Of a stretch of DNA of 64,000 bases, positions 15,350-23,105 are shown one piece after another (the first letter of the stretch is position 1; every line of letters begins with the position of its first letter). A program made the translations under genes and the position numbers. The notes under the pieces are model-generated. The model did no database searches and was not told the DNA's origin. It saw only the letters and a program-made list of their open reading frames with translations. Source of the DNA: Bin5 sp965242905 (GTDB lineage Bacteria; Chloroflexota; Anaerolineae; Caldilineales; Caldilineaceae); assembly GCA_965242905.1 (NCBI GenBank), contig CBDETM010000002.1, positions 1,736,001 through 1,800,000 on the forward strand, written 5' to 3'.

Positions 15350-16576
15350 TCATCCCGGCTTCCTAAGAGAAGAGTGCATCCAGGTAATCTCCCCCGTATC
15401 GGTGAGTTTACCGGCTTCCTTGACCAGGCGTTCTTCCTCAGGTTTACTTACGTAAATTGTGTAAATCCTGGCTCGCTGCTTACCAGGTGCGGGGCGTAAC
15501 ACTCTGCCGAGCCGTTGTATACGTTGACGCACACTGCTAGTTGAAGACGCAACTATTGCGACATCAGTCTCTGGCACATCTATTCCCTCATCTAGTGCTC
15601 TACAGGTGACAAGAGCGCTAAAATATCCACGACGGTACAGCCTAAGATTGTCACGCCGCAATTCAGCGCCAATTTTTGAATGATAGATAGTAGCGTTAAG
15701 TCGTCTTGCTTGAAGGATTTCCATTATTTTCTCAGATGAGGCAATGTTTTCGTGGAAAATAATCATCCGATTATCACGATGTTGCTCAGCTAGTCGAATC
15801 GCAACAGGGATACGCTGGAGCGAAGATGCTGCCAGGCGAGCTCGCCGTTGGAGCTTGCGGACCAATATTTCTCGGCTTACGTCACCACGCTGCACTCTTT
15901 GAAAAGTCCGAGCTATGTCGGCAGTGGCGTCGTCGTATTTCTGTTGTTCCTCGGAAGTCATATTTGTAGATACGTTGATTAAGTCAAATGGCACGATTAC
16001 ACCGTCTAACAACGCCTGATCATACTCATACTCATAGATGACTGGACCCAGAGAAGGAACCAGAACCGAGTTGAAAAGGTTGTCATGTTCGCGATTAGGA
16101 GTTGCGGATATGCCCAACGTAGCTTTGTGACTACCGTTTAGAGACAGCGAATTAGATCTGCTCGCAGCGCGGTGACATTCATCCACTATCAGCATCGTAT
16201 CGTATCGTCTTGGTACTTTTGAAGCGTAAGTCCGCGCAGTGTTTATGACCATAAGATTCACTTCACTGAATTCCTTTGGACGGCCTTCGCCGGAAAAGAC
16301 AGCTATCGAATCTTCCGAGACCCCTAAGTCTTCACTCAAATTGACATACCACTGGTCCACCAGGGCCATGGTCGGCACTACAATGACAAACCGCCCCTCC
16401 GGATAACGTTTACGAAAGACTTGCATGCACATGAGGGCAAAAGTTGTCTTGCCCCCACCTGTCACAACCGATGCAATGCCACGAAGCGAGTCCTGCCAAA
16501 CTTTCAAGGCTTCAGCTTGCCAGTTGCGAGGAGTTTTAGTGAGTTTCCACGTCGTTGTACTCACACCAGATGTCAC
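15350..16576 (-). CDS. Superfamily 2 DEAD/DEAH-type helicase of a restriction operon
   Basis: 408 residues with the full SF2 set: Q-like PRNWQAEALKVW, motif I VTGGGKTTFA, Ia VPTMALVDQW, motif II IVDECHRA, motif III GISATPNRE, motif V TCRALDEGIDVPETDVAI, motif VI RQRIQRLGRVLRP. This is the XPB/SSL2-like helicase type seen in many restriction systems. Its start overlaps the methyltransferase stop by 4 bases (ATGA), indicating translational coupling. It lacks a fused nuclease, consistent with nuclease activity lying in the next gene. Expected role: ATP-driven translocation or remodelling on DNA. Confidence 0.9.
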   Translation of the reverse strand: MTSGVSTTTWKLTKTPRNWQAEALKVWQDSLRGIASVVTGGGKTTFALMCMQVFRKRYPEGRFVIVVPTMALVDQWYVNLSEDLGVSEDSIAVFSGEGRPKEFSEVNLMVINTARTYASKVPRRYDTMLIVDECHRAASRSNSLSLNGSHKATLGISATPNREHDNLFNSVLVPSLGPVIYEYEYDQALLDGVIVPFDLINVSTNMTSEEQQKYDDATADIARTFQRVQRGDVSREILVRKLQRRARLAASSLQRIPVAIRLAEQHRDNRMIIFHENIASSEKIMEILQARRLNATIYHSKIGAELRRDNLRLYRRGYFSALVTCRALDEGIDVPETDVAIVASSTSSVRQRIQRLGRVLRPAPGKQRARIYTIYVSKPEEERLVKEAGKLTDTGEITWMHSSLRKPG

Positions 16577-17496
16577 AGATATCTCATCGAGGTCTGAGAA
16601 AAGCGGCTCTTCGAAGCCTTTGCATATTCGGGATTTACTTCAATTCCGATCCATCGTCGACCCAAATGCTCAGCAACTGCACCAGTTACGTTGCTTCCCG
16701 CAAATGGGTCAAGGATCAAATCACCCGGATCGGTCAGGAAGCTGACGAAAAATTTCGCAACGGCGTCCGGCATCCGCGCCGGGTGCAATGAGATGTCGTT
16801 AGCCTTGCAATACTCAATATAGGGGTCGTTGGAGCGCGTATTGGCTGCAGTCAGAACATTGGGGGGAATCGCGCCTTTATTGTCTTTCAGGAACGACTTG
16901 GCCCCAATGGCATGCTCTGATGGCCTTTTGCCTGCATTGTATGTCTTTGTCTTCAACAGTTTCTGCATGGCGGCACTGTATGGTGTTAGCACATTTCGAT
17001 TATCGGCTTTTGGTCGCGTTGTAGGTGACATCCACCAAATATGAGTGAAAGCATCTTTGACTCGTATACGCTCTACATTTACCCACTGGGCTAGCGAAGG
17101 TAATCTCGCGGGGTTCTGAACGACAAACTGCTGGCAGAGTTCCAACTCACCGCTCTCAAGAAATGACAATAGCGATCTCAAACCAAGCGTTGACATTGCA
17201 GGCTCCCCTGCCTTCCAGGAGTTGCCCATTTCGATAACAATCGAGCCATCTGGTTTGAGAAATCGCTTAAACTGCAACGCGAAGGCGGCAAGCCAATTCA
17301 CATATTCCCATCCTTCCCGATTGCCATAGGCTTTCTCTCGATTGAGAGGGAATGGTGGGGATGTGAATATGAGCTGAACTTTGCCCAGATAGGGCTCAAG
17401 TAGAGGTGAGCACAAAGCATCTTCCGCTCTGCTCTCCACCATCATTCCGAGTTCGGTAGAGTAGGAAATCTTTGGCTCGTTATCTTGAATGGCCAT
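16573..17496 (-). CDS. Beta-class DNA methyltransferase (m4C or m6A) of a restriction operon
   Basis: 307 residues if started at ATG 17496 (MAIQDNEPKISYSTELG); the frame stays open to 17634, which would add an unlikely 46-residue leader. Motif IV FTSPPFPL (residues about 44-51) precedes motif I LDPFAGSNVTGAVAEHLG near residue 265, the beta-class order. The SPPF form of motif IV is commonest in N4-cytosine enzymes, but m6A cannot be excluded. The large middle segment with WWMSPTTRPKADNRNVLTPY is the usual target-recognition region. First gene of the leftward operon with helicase, nuclease and GHKL ATPase; it would protect host DNA. Confidence 0.85.
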   Translation of the reverse strand: MAIQDNEPKISYSTELGMMVESRAEDALCSPLLEPYLGKVQLIFTSPPFPLNREKAYGNREGWEYVNWLAAFALQFKRFLKPDGSIVIEMGNSWKAGEPAMSTLGLRSLLSFLESGELELCQQFVVQNPARLPSLAQWVNVERIRVKDAFTHIWWMSPTTRPKADNRNVLTPYSAAMQKLLKTKTYNAGKRPSEHAIGAKSFLKDNKGAIPPNVLTAANTRSNDPYIEYCKANDISLHPARMPDAVAKFFVSFLTDPGDLILDPFAGSNVTGAVAEHLGRRWIGIEVNPEYAKASKSRFSQTSMRYL

Positions 17497-17577
17497 AGGA
17501 CACAATTTTATTCTTGATGTGATTCGTAGAAGGACGAAGGGAAAGTGAACAAGACTTACAGAGGCAGAATTTTCAGC

Positions 17578-17910
17578 ATGCCTGAAGCGCTCATTGATGA
17601 ACTTGCGAATCCTTCCACTACTCACGCGGAACAACGACTTCGAGAAGAGGTTCAGAGGCTTCAGAAGAATGCCTCAGTATACCAACACCAAGTTCTTGCA
17701 AATCAAATTAAACTTAGAGTTACTCGGTGTATTGACCTATACAGTGCATGTGCACTGCTCTCAAATCGAACCCTCGTCTTGAAAACCTTCATATTCCGGA
17801 TTGTTGCGGCGATTGAGTGCAAGATCTGTCCTCTTTTGGGGGTGCCACAGTGGCAATGGAACCGTAAATGGGTTTGTTCAGATTGTCAAGTCAGACTAGA
17901 ACAGGAGTAA
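17578..17910 (+). CDS. Small protein with a zinc-ribbon-like CxxC...CxxC tail, divergent from the methyltransferase
   Basis: 110 residues from ATG 17578 (GTG 17545 also in frame). The N-terminal half is a charged helix (HAEQRLREEVQRLQKNASVY). The C-terminal half holds CKICPLLGVPQWQWNRKW followed by VCSDC, two CxxC pairs about 20 residues apart, suggesting a zinc ribbon. It starts about 80 bp from the methyltransferase start and runs away from it, the usual site for a controller protein of a restriction system. No family was recognised and codon evidence is weak, so both reality and role are uncertain. Confidence 0.4.
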   Translation: MPEALIDELANPSTTHAEQRLREEVQRLQKNASVYQHQVLANQIKLRVTRCIDLYSACALLSNRTLVLKTFIFRIVAAIECKICPLLGVPQWQWNRKWVCSDCQVRLEQE

Positions 17911-17969
17911 ATTCTGTCCACCGCGTACCCTTGTGCCTATCCATGTGAGCTTGGCCTCAGAAGTCGTGT

Positions 17970-17998
17970 TTGACACTGCTGGTGACCCGTGCTTCAGT
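17970..17998 (+). promoter_or_regulatory. Decayed promoter of the dead binding-protein copy
   Basis: GTGTTTGACAC matches the start of the promoters at 18638 and 21095. The -35 TTGACA (17970-17975) is intact, but the position of the -10 reads TTCAGT at 17-bp spacing instead of TATGGT or TATAGT. Confidence 0.45.
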
Positions 17999-18113
17999 CG
18001 CGCGGTAAACACCTCTATGCTTTAACCCATCTCTATCAACTTGCGCGGTATATTGAACCAGTACAGTTCTGTACAGAAGACAAAGCAACACTAGACCGAA
18101 AGAGGAACGCCCT

Positions 18114-18260
18114 ATGGCGAAGTCTTCAGTTTCACGTCGGGATTACATGGAGGGGCCGGCAGTTGTCGGTGGGGAGGTACTGCTGGCTGGGTGTGTGGCG
18201 GAGGCCCCGGCGGTGCAGGAGGCGGTTTCGGCGGTGGTTGAAGTTGGTTGGCGGCTTTGA
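18114..18260 (+). pseudogene. Truncated third copy of the Tat-lipoprotein solute-binding protein
   Basis: A 48-codon frame, MAKSSVSRRDYMEGPAVVGG then EVLLAGCVAEAP, clearly parallels the N termini of the genes at 18781 and 21239 (MAKDSVSRREFMKGAAVVGG and VLLAGC). The twin Arg and lipobox remain, but the Tat F is Y, Lys is replaced by Glu, and the frame stops after EVGWRL, followed by hairpin repeats. The remaining 550 codons are gone. It has an upstream region related to its intact neighbours, so it is a remnant of an older gene triplication. Confidence 0.8.
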
Positions 18261-18264
18261 GGGG

Positions 18265-18400
18265 GCGAGGACAGGCACGAGGCCTGCCCGTACGGGAGCG
18301 TCTGAGGAGGGAAGGGGAAGACGGCGCGGGTGGGGGGCGAGGGCAGGGGCAAGGCCTGCGCCTGCGGGGATTGGATGGGGCTGGCGGGGCGGGGGTTGGC
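18265..18400 (+). repeat. Degenerate hairpin repeats (ACAAG-loop family)
   Basis: GACAGGCACGAGGCCTGCCC (18270-18289) and GGGCAGGGGCAAGGCCTGCG (about 18340-18359) are degraded relatives of the hairpin at 20695. They fill the space where the body of the dead binding-protein gene would be. Confidence 0.5.
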
Positions 18401-18480
18401 GGAGTTCTTTCGGTTGGGCACGTGTCCAATATAGGCACCAGGTCCGGCGAGGCATGTTGTAGGAGAGGGGGCGGAACTGC

Positions 18481-18530
18481 AGGGGCCAGGGGCTAGGGGC
18501 CAGGGACCAGGGGTTAGTGGTCAGTGATTG
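18481..18530 (+). repeat. Degenerate heptad array
   Basis: Seven 7-bp units in a row drift from GGGGCCA and GGGGCTA through GGGACCA and GGGGTTA to GTGGTCA and GTGATTG. This links the G-rich type to the AGTGGTC type seen elsewhere in the window. Confidence 0.55.
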
Positions 18531-18637
18531 GGCGACTTAGTGGGGAGGGGTGTGGGGGGTGGGCTTGGATTGGGGGTTGGGTGGGGTGTGGGGGAGTGGA
18601 GGGCGGATTGGGGGTGGGTGCGGTGGGGGAAGTGTGT

Positions 18638-18666
18638 TTGACAGGGGTGGGGGGGCGTGCTATGGT
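18638..18666 (+). promoter_or_regulatory. Sigma-70-type promoter of the first solute-binding protein gene
   Basis: -35 TTGACA (18638-18643), a 17-bp G-rich spacer, and -10 TATGGT (18661-18666). A very similar arrangement precedes the paralogue at 21239. The implied leader is about 105 nt long and its last 40 nt (GAAGACATAGCGGC... to GGAAGGCACT) are nearly identical in both genes. Confidence 0.65.
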
Positions 18667-18780
18667 CGCGGGGTAGTTGCCTCAGTGTTTTGTTCACCGG
18701 ACTTGACCAGCGCGCTGGATTGATAGTGTACAGTTTTGGAGAGAAGACATAGCGGCTTTGCGCCGAGGGGGGAAGGCACT

Positions 18781-20574
18781 ATGGCGAAGGATTCTGTTTC
18801 ACGTCGTGAGTTTATGAAGGGGGCGGCTGTTGTTGGCGGCGGGGTGCTGCTGGCCGGCTGTGCGCCTGAAGCGGCTGCGCCAGAGGCGGTGTCGGAAGCG
18901 GCGCCGATGACGGCGATGACGGCGGAGGAGATTCTGACGCCGCTGGGGCTGATGCCGGGGTCGCCGGACCATCCGAAGGGCTGGACGACGATGCTGCCGG
19001 ACCCGCCGGAGGGGATGCCGCTGTCGCCGCCGGTGACGGTTACTTCGTTTACACGCACGGACGCGGATACGCGGTTTCAGGGCGACGATGACATTTATGA
19101 CAATATCAGTCTGCGCTATCACAGGGCGCTCTTCGGGATCGATTATGAGATTCCCTGGACCTACGTGCGAGGCGAAGAGCTCGACCAGAAGATGAACCTG
19201 GCGCTGGCGGCCGGGGATATTCCAGAGTTTATGCCGGGAATCCCGCTGTCGATGTTCCAGGACATGGTGGCGGGCGACCTGGTGGCGGATATTACGGACG
19301 TCTATGAGGCGACGGCGGACCCGAAGTGGGTCAAGGAGTCGCTGGCATGGGGCGATAACCAGTTGTGGGCCTTTGCCGAGGTGGACGGCCGCAAGATGGC
19401 GTTCCCGCGGGTTGCCCAGGCGGGCCAAAATGAGCAGATCCTCTTCATTCGCGAAGACTGGCTGGAGAAGGTGGGCATGGAGCCGCCGACGACGCTGGAG
19501 GAGATGGAGGCGGTGGCGGAGGCTTTCGTCACGAACGATCTGGGCGCGGGCCCGCCCGGGACGACGGTTGGTGTGATGGCGTCGCGGGATTTGCAGAGCT
19601 GGTACGGTGGTCTGGGACCGGTCTTCGGCGGGTTTGGCGTGCTGCCGTCGTGGTACACCGAGGTAAGTACTTTCACCAAGGATGGGCAGGGCGGTCTGCG
19701 TTTCGACGGTATCCAGCCGGGGATGAAAGATGCGCTGGCGTTTATCCGCGGTTGGTACGAGAAGAAGATTCTGAGCCCCGACTTTTTCACGAAGGGCTAC
19801 CAGGAGAACCGCACCGAGATCGAGGGCAACCGCGTGGGCATGAACTACACGCATCCCTGGGGCGGTGTGGTCGGCGGGGGAATGGGCAGCATGGCCAATG
19901 ACCCGTCAGCCCGATGGATCTGGATCGATGTGCCGGCAGGCCCGGTGCGCAAGGGCAAGAATTTCTACAGGCCGCTGCTGCAATCGGTCTTCCCCTTCCG
20001 TAAGGGTTTTGAACACGTGGACAAGGTGGTGAAGCAGGCGAATCACGAGGCTGAGTTGGTGCTCAGTCCGGAACTGCGCTATCACGGATTTGAAGGCCAC
20101 AATTACGCGTGGGTGGAGGGCGAGGACAGGGTTGAGATGCTGGCGGGCGGCACGCACGGATACGGGCTAATCAGGACCCGCGGCGGCACCAATATCAGCC
20201 CGACCTCGAATATGAGGCGAATCCTGTGGGAGTTGAACTACAAGGATACGGTGCCGCGCGAGGATTGGGACGCGATGATGGAGCTTAAGCTGGACGACCC
20301 GACGGGTCTGCAGACGATGCAGAACGAGGGGTGGCTGTTTCTGGCGGAGCATTCGCTGGCGGACACGATCCCCAACGAGTGGACGGCGGCGCCGACCGAA
20401 CTGCAGAGGGAGAAGTGGAGCGGGCTGCAAAAGCTGACGGATGAGACCTATTTCGGGATCATCACGGGCCAGTTGCCTGTGGATGCGTTCGACGAGTATG
20501 TGACGAGGTGGAAGGCGCAGGGCGGGGATGAGATTTTGGCTGAGATTAATGCGTGGTGGGACGCGAAGAGCTAG
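18781..20574 (+). CDS. Tat-exported solute-binding lipoprotein of a carbohydrate ABC importer (copy 1)
   Basis: 597 residues; ATG 18781 after GGGGGAAGG. The N terminus SVSRREFMKGAAVVGGGVLL plus AGC combines a twin-arginine motif with a lipobox, so the protein is exported folded and anchored outside the membrane. The body is a family 1 type extracellular binding protein of the LplA group (large, with motifs such as GDIPEFMPGI, DLQSWYGGLGPVFGGFGVLP, FTKGYQENRTEIEGNRVGMN). LplA-type partners are usually LplB/YtcP-type permeases, found at 23106 and 25623. The substrate is probably an oligosaccharide, not determined. A strong terminator follows. The tandem paralogue at 21239 has the same length. 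Confidence 0.88.
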   Translation: MAKDSVSRREFMKGAAVVGGGVLLAGCAPEAAAPEAVSEAAPMTAMTAEEILTPLGLMPGSPDHPKGWTTMLPDPPEGMPLSPPVTVTSFTRTDADTRFQGDDDIYDNISLRYHRALFGIDYEIPWTYVRGEELDQKMNLALAAGDIPEFMPGIPLSMFQDMVAGDLVADITDVYEATADPKWVKESLAWGDNQLWAFAEVDGRKMAFPRVAQAGQNEQILFIREDWLEKVGMEPPTTLEEMEAVAEAFVTNDLGAGPPGTTVGVMASRDLQSWYGGLGPVFGGFGVLPSWYTEVSTFTKDGQGGLRFDGIQPGMKDALAFIRGWYEKKILSPDFFTKGYQENRTEIEGNRVGMNYTHPWGGVVGGGMGSMANDPSARWIWIDVPAGPVRKGKNFYRPLLQSVFPFRKGFEHVDKVVKQANHEAELVLSPELRYHGFEGHNYAWVEGEDRVEMLAGGTHGYGLIRTRGGTNISPTSNMRRILWELNYKDTVPREDWDAMMELKLDDPTGLQTMQNEGWLFLAEHSLADTIPNEWTAAPTELQREKWSGLQKLTDETYFGIITGQLPVDAFDEYVTRWKAQGGDEILAEINAWWDAKS

Positions 20575-20605
20575 TAAGTTTTTAGTTTCGAGTTTTTAGT
20601 TTTTA

Positions 20606-20642
20606 GTGGATAGCGGGGATGGGCCCGCTATCCACTTTTTTT
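20606..20642 (+). terminator. Rho-independent terminator after binding protein copy 1
   Basis: A perfect 12-bp stem GTGGATAGCGGG / CCCGCTATCCAC with a 6-base loop is followed by seven T. It separates copy 1 from copy 2. Confidence 0.85.
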
Positions 20643-20694
20643 GTGGGCGCGGGTTTTGGGGCTGTGGGGGAGGTTGGATTTTGGTTGGGGACGA

Positions 20695-20719
20695 GGGCAG
20701 GCACAAGGCCTGCCCCTAC
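20695..20719 (+). repeat. Hairpin repeat, ACAAG-loop family
   Basis: GGGCAGGC-ACAAG-GCCTGCCC (20695-20715) followed by CTACGG. The same loop and tail with a different but still complementary stem occur at 25584, which suggests selection for the hairpin. Confidence 0.65.
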
Positions 20720-20883
20720 GGGAGTATTTGAGGGGGAAGACGGCGAGGGTGGGGGGCGGAGGCAGGGGCAGGGCCGGCATCTGCGGGGATTTGGTGGGGT
20801 TGGCGGGGGGTGGGTTGGCGGAGTTCTGTCGGTTGGGCACTTGTCCAATATCGGCACCAGGTCGGTGAGGGATGTTGTAGGAG

Positions 20884-20944
20884 AGGGGGCGTTGCGGGGG
20901 CGGAGCCCCCGCACAAGGGAGGGCCGAATAGGCCCGACCGCCCA
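20884..20944 (+). repeat. Double-hairpin dispersed repeat, copy 1
   Basis: Stem GCGGGGGC/GCCCCCGC with loop GGA, linker ACAAGGGA, then stem GGGCC/GGCCC with loop GAATA, ending GACCGCCC. A near-identical copy lies at 45101 and a shorter variant at 49669. Confidence 0.7.
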
Positions 20945-21094
20945 AAGGCGAGGAGAGAGTGGAGAGGAGAGAGGAGAGAGAAAAACCTGCGCTCGGCTCA
21001 CTCGGGGTCGCGAATTGACAGTGGCGGTGCCGATGGGTGGGGTATGGGGGAGTGGAGGGCGGATTGGGGGTGGGTGCGGTGGGGGGAAGTGTGT

Positions 21095-21124
21095 TTGACA
21101 GGGGGTGGGGAGGGGTGCTATAGT
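21095..21124 (+). promoter_or_regulatory. Sigma-70-type promoter of the second solute-binding protein gene
   Basis: -35 TTGACA (21095-21100), 18-bp G-rich spacer, -10 TATAGT (21119-21124). The surrounding 180 bp are duplicated from the region before copy 1. Confidence 0.65.
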
Positions 21125-21238
21125 TGCCGGGAAGTTGCCTCACTGTTTTGTCCACCGGATTGAACCAGCGCGAAAGATTGATAGATTAGAATTCTATAGA
21201 GAAGACATAGCGGCTTTGCGCCGAGGGAGGAAGGCACT

Positions 21239-23032
21239 ATGGCGAGGGGTTCTGTATCACGTCGTGAGTTTATGAAGGGGGCGGCGGTTGCCGGCGGCGG
21301 GGTGCTGCTGGCGGGCTGTGCGCCTGAACCGGCTGCGCCGGAGGCGGTGGCTGAGTCGGCGCCGATGGTGGCGATGACGGCGGAGGAGATTCTGACGCCG
21401 GCGGGGCTGATGCCGGGGTCGCCGGACCATGCGAAGGGCTGGACGACGGATCTGCCGGACCTGCCGGAGGGGATGCCGCTGAATCCGGCGGTGACGATCA
21501 CTTCGTTTACGCGCACGGACGCGGATACGCGGTTCCAGGGCGACGACGACATTTACGACAATATCAGCCTGCGCTACATCAAGGCGCTGTTCGGCATCGA
21601 GTACGATATCCCGTGGACGTATGTGCAGGGCGAGGAGCGCGACCAGAAGATGAACCTGGCGATGGCGGCCGGCGATATTCCGGATTTGATGCCGGGGATC
21701 GGGCTGGCGATGTTCCAGGACATGGTGGCGGGCGAACTGGTGGCGGATATTACGGACGTCTATGAGGCGACTGCGCACCCGAAGTGGGTCAAGGAGTCGC
21801 AGGCATGGGGCGATAACCAGCTGTGGGCGTACGCGGAGGTGGACGGCCGCAAGATGGCGTTCCCGAGCATTGCCCAGGCGGGCCAGGATGAGCAGATCCT
21901 GTTTATCCGCACGGACTGGCTGGACAAGGTGGGCATGGATGCGCCGACGACGCTGGAGGAGATGGAGGCGGTGGCGGAGGCTTTCGTCACGAACGATCTG
22001 GGCGCGGGTCCTCCCGGCACGACGGTCGGGGTGATGGCATCGCGGGATTTGCAGAGCTGGTACGGCGGTCTTGGACCGGTGTTCGGCGGGTTTGGCGTGC
22101 TGCCGTCGTGGTACTCGAGTGTGAGCACGTTCACGAAGGACGGGCAGGGCGGTCTGAAGTTCGACGGCATCGATCCGGCGATGAAGGATGCCTTGACGCT
22201 GGTGCGCCGCTGGTACGAGAAGAAGATCCTGAGCCCCGACTTTTTCACGAAGGGTTACCAGGAGAACCGCACCGAGGTCGAGGGCAACCGCGTGGGCATG
22301 AACTACACGCATCCCTGGGGCGGTGTGGTTGCGGGGGCGATCGGCAGCATGGCGAACGATCCCGAGGCGCGCTGGGACTGGTTTGACGTGCCGGCGGGCC
22401 CGGTGCGCAAGGGCAAGAACTACTTCAGCCCGCTGCGCACAGGCGTGTTCCCGTTCCGCAAGGGTTCTGAGCATATTGACAAGATCCTGATGCAGGCGAA
22501 CTTCGAGGCGGAGATCGTGCTGAGCCCGCAGCGGCGCTATCACGGTTTTGAAGGGCACAATTACGAGTGGGTGGAAGGCGAGGACAGGGTTGTGCCACTG
22601 TCCGGCGGCACGCATGGGTACGGCATCATCAATACGCGGGGCGGCGCCAACATCAGCCCGACCTCGAACATGAACAACATTCAGTGGAAGCTGAATTATA
22701 AGGAGACGGTGCCGCGCGACGAGTGGGACGCGATGATGGAGCTGCTGCTGGACGACCCGACGGGTCTACAGACGATGCAGGACGAGGGCTGGCTGTTCCT
22801 GGCGGAGCATTCGCTGGCGGACACGATCCGCAACGAGTGGAATGCGGCGCCGACGGAGCTGCAGAAGGAGAAGTGGACGCAGCTGCAGACGCTGACGGAT
22901 GAGACTTATTTCGCGATCATCACCGGCCAGTTGCCCGTGGACGCGTTTGACGAGTATGTGACGACGTGGCTGGCGCAGGGCGGCGAGGCGGTGCTGGCGG
23001 AGATTAATGAGTGGTGGGCTGCGAAGAGTTGA
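21239..23032 (+). CDS. Tat-exported solute-binding lipoprotein of a carbohydrate ABC importer (copy 2)
   Basis: 597 residues from ATG 21239 after GGAGGAAGG. It is a close paralogue of copy 1 along its whole length, with the same Tat motif and lipobox (SVSRREFMKGAAVAGGGVLL then AGC) and the same motif order. Differences cluster in surface segments and in some putative ligand positions (for example MNNIQWKLNYKETVPRDEWD against MRRILWELNYKDTVPREDWD). Divergence may mean related but distinct substrates. It is immediately upstream of the permease at 23106, so it may be the copy co-transcribed with the importer through a leaky hairpin. Confidence 0.88.
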   Translation: MARGSVSRREFMKGAAVAGGGVLLAGCAPEPAAPEAVAESAPMVAMTAEEILTPAGLMPGSPDHAKGWTTDLPDLPEGMPLNPAVTITSFTRTDADTRFQGDDDIYDNISLRYIKALFGIEYDIPWTYVQGEERDQKMNLAMAAGDIPDLMPGIGLAMFQDMVAGELVADITDVYEATAHPKWVKESQAWGDNQLWAYAEVDGRKMAFPSIAQAGQDEQILFIRTDWLDKVGMDAPTTLEEMEAVAEAFVTNDLGAGPPGTTVGVMASRDLQSWYGGLGPVFGGFGVLPSWYSSVSTFTKDGQGGLKFDGIDPAMKDALTLVRRWYEKKILSPDFFTKGYQENRTEVEGNRVGMNYTHPWGGVVAGAIGSMANDPEARWDWFDVPAGPVRKGKNYFSPLRTGVFPFRKGSEHIDKILMQANFEAEIVLSPQRRYHGFEGHNYEWVEGEDRVVPLSGGTHGYGIINTRGGANISPTSNMNNIQWKLNYKETVPRDEWDAMMELLLDDPTGLQTMQDEGWLFLAEHSLADTIRNEWNAAPTELQKEKWTQLQTLTDETYFAIITGQLPVDAFDEYVTTWLAQGGEAVLAEINEWWAAKS

Positions 23033-23062
23033 TGAGTTTTTAGTTTCGAGTTTTTAGTTTTT

Positions 23063-23102
23063 AGTGGATAGTGGGCGCTGGCCTGCTATCCACTGATTTT
23101 TT
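23063..23102 (+). terminator. Hairpin with T-run between binding protein copy 2 and the permease
   Basis: Stem AGTGGATAG/CTATCCACT (23063-23071 and 23086-23094) followed after GA by six T. It is less perfect than the terminator after copy 1 and lies just before the permease ATG at 23106. It may act as an attenuating terminator that keeps binding-protein mRNA in excess. Confidence 0.6.
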
Positions 23103-23105
23103 GTT

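Noticed and set aside
21257..22615. Long minus-strand frame (452 codons) rich in Arg and His
   Set aside because: Antisense shadow of binding protein copy 2; the same kind of frame occurs opposite copy 1, as expected for shared coding sequence.
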